DNA of 64,000 nucleotides from the NCBI RefSeq assembly GCF_030717845.1, contig NZ_JAUZVZ010000004.1, positions 1 through 64,000 on the forward strand. Reading direction: 5' to 3'. Shown here piece after piece: positions 1-8,980 of the stretch. The position numbers were made by a program, and so were the translations under genes. Under the pieces are notes generated by a model that worked only from the letters and a program-made list of their open reading frames with translations, did not search any database and had not been told where the DNA came from. This stretch comes from Alkalimonas collagenimarina (lineage in GTDB: Bacteria; Pseudomonadota; Gammaproteobacteria; Enterobacterales; Alteromonadaceae). Position 1 is the first letter of the stretch. The number at the start of each line of letters is the position of its first letter.

Positions 1-33
1 AATGAGCGGTTTTTTCTGGCAGTTGCTGTAGTT

Positions 34-591
34 CTAAAAATCGCTAAAGAAATCAGCTGGATCAAGCCCTGGTCGTGTAGCGACCTGAACAGCCGGCGTC
101 CCCAGATACAAGAACCCGACAATTTCATCATCTTCTCCAAGATCAAGCGACTGTTTGACAAAATCCATTTCAGCATACATACCAGTGCGCCAAATGCCGC
201 CAAAGCCCTGTGCAAATGCAGCCTGTTGCATCGCCATCACCGCACAAGCAGCAGACTGTATCTGCTCATGCAGTGGGATTTTTACCTGTTCATTGCATTT
301 GGCGATACAAATAATCACCATAGGCGCCCGACTGGGTAGCTGCCTGGCTCGCTCAAGCAAATCATTGGAAATGGTTGGATCATCTTCCACTGCAGCTTCT
401 GCGAAAATATCCCCCAAACGACCTAAGGCCTGTTTGCCTTGCGCAATGACAAATCGCCACGGCCGAAGCGCACCGTGATCGGGTGCTCGTAATGCCGCTT
501 GCTTGATCAATTCAAGCGCGTCACCTGCAGGTGCAGGCTCCGTTAAACGAGGGCATGATTGTCGTGTCGTTAAAAGCGTGATCGCATCCAT
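34..591 (-). CDS. ydjA: Nitroreductase family protein, YdjA-like
   Basis: A 185-residue FMN-dependent nitroreductase-fold protein. The N-terminus (MDAITLLTTRQS, then an R-L-x-E-P-A-P stretch and RAPDHGALRPWRF) closely follows E. coli YdjA, a short single-domain nitroreductase of about 183 residues. The R-x-S stretch near residue 10 and the APDH segment are the usual FMN-contacting parts of this family. YdjA-type proteins are cytoplasmic NAD(P)H-dependent reductases whose natural substrate is not firmly known. In E. coli ydjA neighbours sppA and ansA. Here those genes lie about 5 kb away, separated by glgA, glgC and fadH, which supports the assignment by synteny. The ATG start matches the family N-terminus. 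Confidence 0.9.
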   Translation of the reverse strand: MDAITLLTTRQSCPRLTEPAPAGDALELIKQAALRAPDHGALRPWRFVIAQGKQALGRLGDIFAEAAVEDDPTISNDLLERARQLPSRAPMVIICIAKCNEQVKIPLHEQIQSAACAVMAMQQAAFAQGFGGIWRTGMYAEMDFVKQSLDLGEDDEIVGFLYLGTPAVQVATRPGLDPADFFSDF

Positions 592-815
592 TGGTCGAAC
601 CTTCTCACATCTGGAAAAACTGCCATTTATACGTCATACCATTCAGTGAAGCTCTGCACGAAAGCAAACGTGGCTGAACGATATCTATTCATCAGGTCAT
701 AATAAGATCACAACCATGAAGAGCAAGGCTAGCAGAAGATGATGAAGCTGCCTACTGATTCTGTATCATTCTGATGTCATTTGCATAACGACTGCTCGTA
801 TCGCTCAGTCTGCCA

Positions 816-2219
816 TCATTTGTGCTGGGCTCTTTGATAAAGCAACTGATAGCGCTCACCAGCCTGTTGCCAACTAAAGTTTTGTGCCATACCCCGTTGT
901 TGCATCGCCCGGTAGATCTTTGGTTGGCTATAAAGCTGATCTGCCTGCATCAGCGCCTGCAGTAAGTCCTCTTGCGTCGGTTGATGAAAATGGATACCAG
1001 TACTATTTTTTTCTGGATAGGCTTGAACGGTATCTTTTAAACCTCCAGTTGCTCGTACTATCGGAATAGTGCCATAACGCAAACTATAGATCTGATTCAG
1101 GCCGCAAGGTTCAAACAAGGATGGCATGAGGAAAAAGTCACCTGCCGCTTCAATTTGGTGCGACAACGGCTCATCAAAGCCCATCACAAAGCAGCATTGC
1201 TCACTATAGCGAGCAGCCAAAGCAAACAACGCATTGGTGTATCGACTCTCTCCGGTGCCCATTAATAGCACTTGTGCAGATGTCTGAGCCAACCATTGCT
1301 CCAAAGCTGGGATCAGGTAATCAAACCCTTTCTGGCTGGTGATCCGACTAACGGCTACAAACAAGGGCACATCCGTCAGTGGCAAATTGTACTGTTGTCG
1401 TAACCAGTCTTTACATGTCTCTTTCCCTGCCAAAACGGGCCAATCGTAATGTGCCACAAGGTGTTGATCATGGTTAGGGTGCCATAGCTGGTAGTCACAA
1501 CCATTCAAAATACCCACAAAGTCAGCAGCCCTTTGTTGATACAAGTCCGCTAAACCATTGGCCGCAGGTTCAGATAATAACTCTTCACGATAACCTTCAC
1601 TTACCGTATTTATTTTATCAGCTGCCTGAATACCTTGCTGCAATAAGTTGAGTGGGGCATTGTCTGTAGCAAGACCCAACCGATGGTACCAATCACGCGA
1701 GACAATTTCTTGATAGGCGCCATTGTGAATAGTAAAGACAAAACGGGTCTGATGAAAATAATCATCTTTGGCTCTTGCCTGGCGCAAGTAGACAGCCGCC
1801 AAACTGGTTTGCCAGTCATGACCATGAATAATATCCGGCTGGAACTGATGTTGCCGACACCATTCAATGGCCGCTTTGCAAAAAACGGCAAAGCGTAGCG
1901 GATTATCGACGTATCCATGCTCGCCATCGTCGTAAGGTCTGGCTCGTTGGAAAAACTGATCATGCTCCACCAAACCAACATTTACGCCATCTTGTGTCAT
2001 ATGCCGAACGGCACAGCCAAAGTGTTCAGAGCCAAGTTCAAAATAAACCGACTCCCAGTGTGTGCTGGGTAAAGCATACAAAGTTGCATATTTAGGCAGC
2101 AGAACTTGTACTTCATGGCCGGCCTCAATCAATGCCTTGGTGATACCACGACAGGCATCAGCAAGCCCCCCGGTCTTTATTAATCCTTCGTACTCACTGC
2201 ACAACATCAATATTCGCAT
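816..2219 (-). CDS. glgA: Glycogen synthase (ADP-glucose type, GT5)
   Basis: A 467-residue starch/glycogen synthase that transfers glucose from ADP-glucose to the non-reducing end of alpha-1,4-glucan in the cytoplasm. The ADP-glucose-binding K-T-G-G-L motif is at residues 15-19. The C-terminal Rossmann half carries S-R-I-T-S-Q-K-G-F-D and the E-P-C-G-L-N-Q / RYGTIPIVRATGGL region typical of GT5. Length matches E. coli GlgA (477). Its ATG overlaps the TAA stop of glgC by one base (TAATG), so the two are translationally coupled. No branching enzyme, phosphorylase or debranching gene lies in the window. No clear terminator is seen in the 224 bases downstream. Confidence 0.96.
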   Translation of the reverse strand: MRILMLCSEYEGLIKTGGLADACRGITKALIEAGHEVQVLLPKYATLYALPSTHWESVYFELGSEHFGCAVRHMTQDGVNVGLVEHDQFFQRARPYDDGEHGYVDNPLRFAVFCKAAIEWCRQHQFQPDIIHGHDWQTSLAAVYLRQARAKDDYFHQTRFVFTIHNGAYQEIVSRDWYHRLGLATDNAPLNLLQQGIQAADKINTVSEGYREELLSEPAANGLADLYQQRAADFVGILNGCDYQLWHPNHDQHLVAHYDWPVLAGKETCKDWLRQQYNLPLTDVPLFVAVSRITSQKGFDYLIPALEQWLAQTSAQVLLMGTGESRYTNALFALAARYSEQCCFVMGFDEPLSHQIEAAGDFFLMPSLFEPCGLNQIYSLRYGTIPIVRATGGLKDTVQAYPEKNSTGIHFHQPTQEDLLQALMQADQLYSQPKIYRAMQQRGMAQNFSWQQAGERYQLLYQRAQHK

Positions 2220-3451
2220 TAATCAAAACCTATCCGGGAGCCTTTAGGGATAACCACTACCCCATCTTCCGACACATGAAACCGCTGTCGGTCTAAAGTA
2301 AGATCTTCACCAATGACGGTATTCGGTGCAATTTTAACATCCTTATCGATTATGGCACGACGAATTCGGCACCCCCGTCCAATATCGTTGTTGCCCATCA
2401 AGACACACTTCTCAATGTAGGCGTGGCTGTGAACATGCACGTTATAACCAAGAATAGAGTGGTATACAATCGAACCACTAATGATGCAGCCAGAAGCGAC
2501 CATGGAGCTGATGGCTTGCCCTGTACGGTTGGTCTCGTCATGTACAAACTTGGCAGGAGGCATTGGTGGTGTATAGCTGCGTAGCGGCCAGTACCGATTG
2601 TAAATATCAAATGGTGGGATGACTGAGATCAGGTCCATGTTGGCTTCATAATAAGAATCAATGGTACCAACATCGCGCCAATAACCACGCGAAATATCCT
2701 GTTCACCACGAATAACGTTGGTTGAAAAATCATACACATATACTTTCCCTTCAGGGTAAAGTTTAGGAATGATATTTTTACCAAAATCATGGCTAGAGCC
2801 TTCATCGCTGGCGTCCTCCTCCAAAGCACTCACCAGACACTTCGACTCAAAAATATAATTACCCATTGAGGCAAGTACCTGATCCGGCCGGCCGGGAATC
2901 GTTTTCGGGTTGCTGGTTGGCTTTTCTTCAAAACCTATCATTTTGCCATTTTCATCGACTTCAATCACACCAAAATGATGAGCATCAGCTACCGGTACAG
3001 GAATCGCCGCAACGGTCATGCTGGCATCATGCTGGCGATGAAAATCCAGCATTTGCCGGACGTCCATTTTATAAATGTGATCACCACCAAATATACAAAC
3101 ATGCTCAGGATCAAGCCCGTGAATTAAGTGCAAGTTCTGATAGATAGCATCTGCAGTTCCCAAATACCAATGCTTACCCGTTTGCATTTGTGCAGGGATT
3201 GGATCAATAAAGCGATTGGTTAAGCCTGACACCCGCCAGGCACGCCCCAAATGCTTCATTAAAGAATGTGATTTAAATTGCGTAATCACGAAAATCTGCA
3301 GAAAATCAGAGTTGACGAAGTTATTGAGTACAAAATCAATAATGCGATAATTACCACCAAACGGTACAGCTGGCTTCGCTCGAATACCTGTTAAGGGTGC
3401 TAAACGCGTCCCCTCCCCGCCAGCCAGAACCATGGTTAAAACACCTGACAT
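2219..3451 (-). CDS. glgC: Glucose-1-phosphate adenylyltransferase
   Basis: A 410-residue ADP-glucose pyrophosphorylase, which makes ADP-glucose from glucose-1-phosphate and ATP and is the committed step of glycogen synthesis. The nucleotidyltransferase signature G-G-E-G-T-R-L is at residues 11-17, followed by KPAVPFGGNYRIIDF, the GTADAIYQN segment and GGDHIYKMD (metal-binding Asp). A left-handed beta-helix region follows at the C-terminus (I-I-S-G-S-I-V, VLMGNNDIG, VIGEDLTL). It is slightly shorter than E. coli GlgC (431). It is the first gene of glgC-glgA. An AGGGAG ribosome-binding site lies 5 bases before the ATG. The upstream region holds a 15-base tandem repeat. Confidence 0.96.
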   Translation of the reverse strand: MSGVLTMVLAGGEGTRLAPLTGIRAKPAVPFGGNYRIIDFVLNNFVNSDFLQIFVITQFKSHSLMKHLGRAWRVSGLTNRFIDPIPAQMQTGKHWYLGTADAIYQNLHLIHGLDPEHVCIFGGDHIYKMDVRQMLDFHRQHDASMTVAAIPVPVADAHHFGVIEVDENGKMIGFEEKPTSNPKTIPGRPDQVLASMGNYIFESKCLVSALEEDASDEGSSHDFGKNIIPKLYPEGKVYVYDFSTNVIRGEQDISRGYWRDVGTIDSYYEANMDLISVIPPFDIYNRYWPLRSYTPPMPPAKFVHDETNRTGQAISSMVASGCIISGSIVYHSILGYNVHVHSHAYIEKCVLMGNNDIGRGCRIRRAIIDKDVKIAPNTVIGEDLTLDRQRFHVSEDGVVVIPKGSRIGFD

Positions 3452-3519
3452 ACGAACTCCCTGTGATAGTTAAATGTGATTCGATCAGCAATGCTTCGTT
3501 GTTTTATTCACTTCACATA

Positions 3520-3549
3520 GTGCAATACTGATGCGTGCAATGCTGATGC
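3520..3549. repeat. 15-base tandem direct repeat upstream of glgC
   Basis: GTGCAATACTGATGC (3520-3534) is followed immediately by GTGCAATGCTGATGC (3535-3549), with one mismatch. The repeat starts about 70 bases upstream of the glgC start codon. It could be a paired regulator-binding site or a chance duplication. Confidence 0.6.
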
Positions 3550-3746
3550 CATAAGCATCGGATCAGAGCAATATGTGACGAATATGCATTTTTATTGGGC
3601 AGTGTATGACTCGATGATGGCAATTGTATGACTGCTGCACCAAGACAGTATGTAAGCAGCACCATAATAGTGCGCCACCATTATGTGAACACATGCTTTG
3701 AGGCTAGCAAAGTATCTGACAATCAACAAGAAGGATTTAACATAAA

Positions 3747-3780
3747 CATGGAGCTAGCTGAAACAACAGCCAGCTCCATG
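3747..3780 (-). terminator. Hairpin downstream of fadH
   Basis: Arms CATGGAGCTAGCTG (3747-3760) and CAGCCAGCTCCATG (3767-3780) pair with one mismatch around a 6-base loop. It lies 20 bases past the fadH stop. The following minus-strand bases are only moderately T-rich (TTTATGTT), so termination is likely but not certain. Confidence 0.6.
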
Positions 3781-3799
3781 ATAAAAAGGCAGCTGGAAA

Positions 3800-5836
3800 T
3801 TATATACGTGCAGCGAGCTCAGCCCCTTGACGAATGGCTCGTTTAGCATCTAACTCAGCAGCAACATCAGCGCCACCTATCAGATGTGTTGGAATCGCAG
3901 CTTCTTCTAAACCTTGTTGTAAAGCTCGAAGAGGGATCTGCCCCGCACAGACAATGATATTATCCACTTGCAAACAACGCTCTTCACCTGCCATCTCAAT
4001 CCACAAGCCATGATCGTCAATTTTAAGATAATTCACTCCTGCAATGCTCTCTACCCCTTTATTCTTTAAAGATGCCCGATGCGTCCAGCCGGTAGTTTTC
4101 CCTAAACCAGCGCCAACCTTTGACGATTTGCGCTGCAACAAATATATTTTCCGCTGCGCAGGCTCTGGTCGTTGTTCAGGGAGCAAAGCGCCACGAGCTT
4201 GATAGGTTTTATCTACGCCCCACTCTTTTAGCCAAGCTTCGGGTTGCAGTGTAAGTGAATTCGTTTCCGTCAAATATTCCGCAACATCAAAACCAATACC
4301 ACCGGCACCGATAATGGCAACATTTTTACCAACCGCTTTATGATCGCGTAATACATCCAAATAGCTCAATACCATCGGATGCTCTATCCCAGCAATATCC
4401 ACCGGTCGTGGTTGAATTCCGGTTGCCAAGATCACCTCATCAAAGCCTGCAGCCTGAAGTGACTCGACACTTTGCTCGCTGTTTAACTGCAGATTGATGT
4501 GGTGCAATTCAATCATCCGGCCAAAGTAGCGCAAGGTTTCATAGAACTCTTCTTTGCCCGGGATCTGTTTAGCATAGTTGAACTGACCACCGATCTGATG
4601 AGACTTATCAAACAAGGTGACATGGTGACCTCGTTGAGCAGCATACACACTAAAAGCAAGACCTGCCGGTCCAGCACCAATAACGGCTAGTTTTTTAGCT
4701 TGAGGCGCAGGCAGGAAATTCAGCTCAGTTTCATAACAGGCGCGTGGATTAACCAGACAACTTGCCCGCTTTTTCTGGAAGACATGATCCAAGCACGCTT
4801 GGTTGCAAGCAATACAGGTATTAATTTCGTCTGCTTTGTCGGCAGCAGCCTTGTTGACAAAATCTGCATCCGCTAAAAAAGGTCTGGCCATACACACCAT
4901 ATCGGCTTGGCCATTAGCGATAATATCTTCGCCAACTTGTGGGGTGTTGATCCGATTCGTCGCCATAATAGGAATAGTAATTTCTTGCTTCACGCGCTCA
5001 GTGATCCAGCTAAAAGCAGCACGAGGAACCCGGGTCGTGATGGTTGGGATCCGAGCTTCATGCCAGCCGATGCCGGTATTGATGATGCTCACCCCTGCTG
5101 CTTCAACTTCTTTGGCTAAAGCAACCACCTCGTCATAACTATTGCCATCTTCGACTAAATCCAGCATCGATAGCCGATAGATGATGATGAAATCATCGCC
5201 GCAGCGCTCGCGCACAGCGCGAATGGTTTCCAGAGGAAAGCGAATGCGATTACTAAACTCGCCGCCCCACTCATCTTTACGCTGGTTGGTTCGCTGACAA
5301 ATAAACTGATTAATCAGGTAGCCTTCAGATCCCATAATTTCAACACCATCATAACCTGCCTTTTTAGCAAGCAATGCTGATTGAGCAAAATCTTTGATGG
5401 TGGAGCGGATCTGTCGCTTAGACATGGCAGATGGCGTAAAGGGTGTGATTGGTGATTTTATTTTGCTTGGGGCAACATTAAACGGATGATAACCATAACG
5501 ACCTGCATGCAATAGCTGTAAACAAATTTTACTGTCGTACTCATGAACAGCAGCGGTGACTTCTCGATGCTTGTTTAGTTGCCAACTAAAGCTCAACTGA
5601 CTACCAAATGGCACCAGATTGCCTCTGAAATTTGGGCTAATTCCACCGGTGATCATTAATCCAACACCACCCCGTGCTCGTTCTGCATAAAAGGCGGCCA
5701 GCTTGGAAAAACCATTTTTTTCTTCTTCTAACCCCGTATGCATTGAACCCATCACCACGCGGTTTTTTAATTGCGTAAAGCCCAAATCCAATGATTGTAA
5801 TAAATGTTGATAGGCCACATCACCCTCTCTGGTCAT
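3800..5836 (-). CDS. fadH: 2,4-dienoyl-CoA reductase (NADPH)
   Basis: An iron-sulphur flavoenzyme of the old-yellow-enzyme family that reduces 2,4-dienoyl-CoA during beta-oxidation of polyunsaturated fatty acids. It has an N-terminal FMN TIM barrel (LKNRVVMGSMHTGLEE, MGSEGYLINQF, FIIIYRLSMLDLVEDG). Next comes the 4Fe-4S cluster motif C-I-A-C-N-Q-A-C with a fourth Cys 12 residues on. Two nucleotide-binding folds follow (AVIGAGPAGLAF for FAD, VAIIGAGGIGFDVAE for NADPH). The open frame extends 19 residues further, to 5893. I prefer the ATG at 5836 because E. coli FadH begins at the equivalent of VAYQHLL, leaving about 678 residues (E. coli 672). No good ribosome-binding site marks either start. 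It diverges from sppA. Confidence 0.93.
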   Translation of the reverse strand: MTREGDVAYQHLLQSLDLGFTQLKNRVVMGSMHTGLEEEKNGFSKLAAFYAERARGGVGLMITGGISPNFRGNLVPFGSQLSFSWQLNKHREVTAAVHEYDSKICLQLLHAGRYGYHPFNVAPSKIKSPITPFTPSAMSKRQIRSTIKDFAQSALLAKKAGYDGVEIMGSEGYLINQFICQRTNQRKDEWGGEFSNRIRFPLETIRAVRERCGDDFIIIYRLSMLDLVEDGNSYDEVVALAKEVEAAGVSIINTGIGWHEARIPTITTRVPRAAFSWITERVKQEITIPIMATNRINTPQVGEDIIANGQADMVCMARPFLADADFVNKAAADKADEINTCIACNQACLDHVFQKKRASCLVNPRACYETELNFLPAPQAKKLAVIGAGPAGLAFSVYAAQRGHHVTLFDKSHQIGGQFNYAKQIPGKEEFYETLRYFGRMIELHHINLQLNSEQSVESLQAAGFDEVILATGIQPRPVDIAGIEHPMVLSYLDVLRDHKAVGKNVAIIGAGGIGFDVAEYLTETNSLTLQPEAWLKEWGVDKTYQARGALLPEQRPEPAQRKIYLLQRKSSKVGAGLGKTTGWTHRASLKNKGVESIAGVNYLKIDDHGLWIEMAGEERCLQVDNIIVCAGQIPLRALQQGLEEAAIPTHLIGGADVAAELDAKRAIRQGAELAARI

Positions 5837-5984
5837 ACCTGTTACAATGTATACGAGGTTAGCTTGTTTGCTTTTAAGACGCAACATATACATTTGGTTA
5901 CAAATTGCATTTATCTTTCACGGAGAAATTAGCTAGCATAGGATAACCCTGATTTAAATTCGTTTACGTTGTTTAGGAAAACCT

Positions 5985-7865
5985 ATGTCTGCAGATAACC
6001 CTGGTATTATCAGCCGCTTTTTTGGTGGCATCTGGCGCGGTTACAAAGTGTTCCGTTCCATTTTTTGGAATGTTCTGTTTATTCTACTCATCATTTTCCT
6101 CATTGTTGCTTTTACGAGTGACAAAGGGGGTGTTGAGGTGCCAAACCGTTCTGCCCTGGTGCTGAACTTAAATGGTGTCTTAGTTGAAGAGCAACGCTTT
6201 GTCGATCCTTTTACCACTATTATCAATGACAGTGTTGGCGGTCAACAAGAGCCAGCTGAAATTTTGGTGACTGATGTCGTTAAAGTGATTCAGCATGCCG
6301 CAACTGATCAGCGTATACAAAGTATTGTATTGGATGTATCAGGCCTGCGTGGTGGCTCACTGGACAAATTGCACGCCATTGGTCAAGCACTCGATGAGTT
6401 TAAAGCTCAAGATAAGCCCATCTATACCCGCGGTGCTTTTTATTCGCAAAATCAATACTATCTTGCTAGTTACGCCAATGAAATCCACTTAGACCCTATG
6501 GGTGCCGTGATCTTGGAAGGTTATGGCACTTTCCCCATGTTTTATAAAAGTGCGTTGGAAAAGCTGAAAATTAATACGCATGTATTTCGGGTCGGTACCT
6601 ACAAATCTGCTGTTGAACCTTTCTTGCGTGATGACATGTCGGAAGAGGTAAAAGAAGTCAATCTAGTCTGGTTGCAAGATTTATGGTCCAGCTACAAGGC
6701 CTCCGTTGGTGAACGTCGTGGCTTTTCAGTCGACACCTTTATTGAAACCTATGATGCGTTTTATCAGCAACTGGTCGACGCTGAAGGTGATATGGCCCAA
6801 ATTGCATTAAATACGGGCATGGTCGATGCGTTAACCACGCAAAATGAATTCCGGCAGATGATGATTGAGCATGTTGGCCAGAATGAGCAGCACACGTACA
6901 ATCATGTTAGTTTCGATGATTATCGCAGTCTGATTATTCCTAAAACACAATTTGATAACCCACTTACGGATAAAGTCGCTGTCGTAGTCGCTCGGGGCAT
7001 GATCATTGATGGATCCGCGAAAGCAGGTACCATCGGTGGGGACAGCACAGCAGCTATGCTACGTAGAGCTCGCCATGATGATAAAGTGAAAGCGGTAGTC
7101 CTGCGCATTGATAGTGGTGGTGGCAGTGCTTTCGCCTCCGAAATTATTGGCCGTGAAATCACAGCTTTACGTGAAGCGGGTAAACCTGTAATTGCCTCTA
7201 TGGGTGCTGTTGCAGCCTCTGGCGGTTATTGGATTGCAGCTCCTGCTAATGAGATATGGGCGTCTCCAACTACCATTACAGGATCTATTGGTATTTTCGG
7301 ACTCTTTCACACCTTAGAAGATAGCTTTAATGCACTTGGCCTTAACGTTGATGGCGTTGGCACTACGGAGCTGGCAGGCTTATCTGGTGGCTTACCTTTG
7401 TTTAAAGGGTTGGCAGCGCGTGAAAAAGATATCTTCCAGTTGATGATTGAGCGCGGTTACACTGAGTTTTTAACCATGGTCGCTAACAATCGCGATATGA
7501 CCATTGCTGAAGTTGATGAGGTTGCTCAAGGCCGTGTTTTCACCGGCGAGCGCGCTCTTGAGTATGGTTTGGTCGATCAACTCGGTGGCTATGATGATGC
7601 CATTGCTGCAGCGGCTGACTTGGCTGGTTTAACCAATTACGATGTTAAAGTGATCGGTCATCAACTGTCGAGCTTTGAGCAAATGATTGTAGATATATTC
7701 GGCGGTGCGGCTAACAGCGGTTGGCTGCCACAAGGCATGATAAGCCCTGAGCGTGCTGCACTGAATCGTGTCACCAAGCAATTACGCCACGACTTTGTTA
7801 CCTTGAGTCAGTTTAATGACCCTCAAGGAATGTATGCATTTTGTTTAGTCTGTATGATTGACTAA
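5985..7865 (+). CDS. sppA: Signal peptide peptidase SppA, 67K type
   Basis: A 626-residue inner-membrane S49 serine protease that degrades cleaved signal peptides on the periplasmic face. A single membrane anchor spans roughly residues 25-45 (VLFILLIIFLIVAF). Two tandem S49 domains follow. The catalytic lysine is K207 in V-G-T-Y-K-S-A-V-E-P-F of the first repeat. The nucleophile is S434 in T-G-S-I-G-I-F-G of the second. Length matches the double-domain E. coli enzyme (618). The start ATG is preceded by TTAGGAAAACCT. A strong terminator follows, so ansA, although co-oriented and 73 bases away as in E. coli, may have its own promoter. Confidence 0.96.
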   Translation: MSADNPGIISRFFGGIWRGYKVFRSIFWNVLFILLIIFLIVAFTSDKGGVEVPNRSALVLNLNGVLVEEQRFVDPFTTIINDSVGGQQEPAEILVTDVVKVIQHAATDQRIQSIVLDVSGLRGGSLDKLHAIGQALDEFKAQDKPIYTRGAFYSQNQYYLASYANEIHLDPMGAVILEGYGTFPMFYKSALEKLKINTHVFRVGTYKSAVEPFLRDDMSEEVKEVNLVWLQDLWSSYKASVGERRGFSVDTFIETYDAFYQQLVDAEGDMAQIALNTGMVDALTTQNEFRQMMIEHVGQNEQHTYNHVSFDDYRSLIIPKTQFDNPLTDKVAVVVARGMIIDGSAKAGTIGGDSTAAMLRRARHDDKVKAVVLRIDSGGGSAFASEIIGREITALREAGKPVIASMGAVAASGGYWIAAPANEIWASPTTITGSIGIFGLFHTLEDSFNALGLNVDGVGTTELAGLSGGLPLFKGLAAREKDIFQLMIERGYTEFLTMVANNRDMTIAEVDEVAQGRVFTGERALEYGLVDQLGGYDDAIAAAADLAGLTNYDVKVIGHQLSSFEQMIVDIFGGAANSGWLPQGMISPERAALNRVTKQLRHDFVTLSQFNDPQGMYAFCLVCMID

Positions 7866-7904
7866 CCGCAACGCCTGACAACATTGTTTATCTACTATAG
7901 AATG

Positions 7905-7928
7905 CCCAGCTCTGCTGGGTATTTTTTT
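7905..7928 (+). terminator. Rho-independent terminator after sppA
   Basis: CCCAGC (7905-7910), loop TCT, GCTGGG (7914-7919), then TA and seven Ts (7922-7928). It is a textbook structure between sppA and ansA and ends only about ten bases before the ansA start codon, so it overlaps the ansA translation-initiation region. Confidence 0.85.
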
Positions 7929-7938
7929 GGAGTGAGTG

Positions 7939-8955
7939 ATGAGTCAAAAGCGGATCTATGTTGCCTACACAGGCGGAACCATTGGTATGCGACAATCGAA
8001 TCAAGGCTTTATTCCAGCATCTGGCTTCTTAACAAAAACCGTGCAAAGCATGCCTGAGTTTTACCGTGCAGAAATGCCTGAGTTCACCATTCATGAATAC
8101 CCTGAGCTGATCGATTCTTCCGATATGACTCCGGCACATTGGCTGCAAATTGCTCAAGATATACAAGCAAATTACCAAGATTACGATGGATTTGTGGTGT
8201 TACATGGCACCGATACCATGGCCTATACCGCTTCAGCATTATCTTTTCTATTAGAAAATCTGTCCAAGCCAGTCATAGTCACCGGCTCACAGATCCCATT
8301 GGCACAATTGCGAAGCGACGGTCAGGTTAATTTGCTGAATGCGCTGTATCTGGCTGCTGAGTATCCCATTCATGAGGTCAGCTTATTTTTTAATAACCAA
8401 CTGTTTCGTGGCAATCGCTCAACCAAAGCCGATGCCGATGGCTTTAATGCCTTTGCTTCACCTAACTTTCCACCTCTACTGGAAGCTGGAATTCAAATCC
8501 GTCTACAAGCTGGCGCGCTTAGCGAAACCACTCGTGATCGTAGCCAGTTAGACGTAGCTCAGGTGGTGCCACAACCCATCAGTGTGATCACCTTGTATCC
8601 GGGGATCAGCGCAGATGTTATTAGCAATATGGTGGAAGCCCCCGTTAAAGCGCTAATTATTAAGTCGTATGGTGTTGGTAATGCACCACAGCAACCTGCT
8701 TTGTTAGCTGCACTCAAAGCGGCCACCGATCGCGGCGTAATTATCGTTAATTGCACGCAGTGCTTTCGGGGCAGAGTCAATATGGATGGCTATGCGACGG
8801 GTAATGCACTGAAAGCTTGTGGTGTGATTAGTGGTTACGACATGACTCTGGAGGCCACGCTAACTAAACTGCATTATTTGCTTAGCCAATCGCTAAGCGA
8901 TGAAGTGGTGCGACAAAAAATGCAGCGAGACCTGCGCGGTGAGCTCAGCCATTGA
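7939..8955 (+). CDS. ansA: L-asparaginase, type I cytoplasmic
   Basis: A 338-residue type I asparaginase that hydrolyses L-asparagine to aspartate and ammonia. It closely matches E. coli AnsA: the first catalytic threonine lies in Y-T-G-G-T-I-G, the second motif is V-L-H-G-T-D-T-M-A-Y-T-A-S-A-L-S-F, and FNNQLFRGNRSTK, KSYGVGNAP and the C-terminal TLTKLHYLLSQ are all present. There is no signal peptide, as expected for the cytoplasmic isozyme. A GTG one codon upstream is in frame, but GGAG at 7929-7932 sits six bases before the ATG at 7939, which I take as the start. It converges with the DUF349 gene, with an inverted repeat over its stop. Confidence 0.96.
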   Translation: MSQKRIYVAYTGGTIGMRQSNQGFIPASGFLTKTVQSMPEFYRAEMPEFTIHEYPELIDSSDMTPAHWLQIAQDIQANYQDYDGFVVLHGTDTMAYTASALSFLLENLSKPVIVTGSQIPLAQLRSDGQVNLLNALYLAAEYPIHEVSLFFNNQLFRGNRSTKADADGFNAFASPNFPPLLEAGIQIRLQAGALSETTRDRSQLDVAQVVPQPISVITLYPGISADVISNMVEAPVKALIIKSYGVGNAPQQPALLAALKAATDRGVIIVNCTQCFRGRVNMDGYATGNALKACGVISGYDMTLEATLTKLHYLLSQSLSDEVVRQKMQRDLRGELSH

Positions 8956-8970
8956 TAGCAAGCTGAGCTC
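8941..8970. terminator. Inverted repeat between convergent ansA and DUF349 gene
   Basis: GAGCTCAGC (8941-8949) and GCTGAGCTC (8962-8970) form a perfect 9-base stem that includes the end of ansA and its stop codon. There is no T-run on either side. A bidirectional transcription end is likely from its position between convergent genes, but this is unproven. Confidence 0.45.
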
Positions 8971-8980
8971 AGCAGCATGA

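Larger units (their letters stand above)
3452..3799. promoter_or_regulatory. glgC upstream region and fadH 3' flank (348 bases)
   Basis: This gap lies between fadH and glgC, both on the minus strand, so it should hold the fadH terminator and the glgC promoter. Seen directly: a hairpin at 3747-3780, a 15-base tandem repeat at 3520-3549, and an AGGGAG Shine-Dalgarno site just before glgC. I found no convincing sigma-70 promoter pair. A short plus-strand frame around 3628-3846 has no recognisable product and overlaps fadH, so it is not called. Confidence 0.5.

Noticed and set aside
3628-3846. 72-codon plus-strand frame between glgC and fadH
   Set aside because: It runs through the fadH terminator hairpin into fadH, with no ribosome site or recognisable product.
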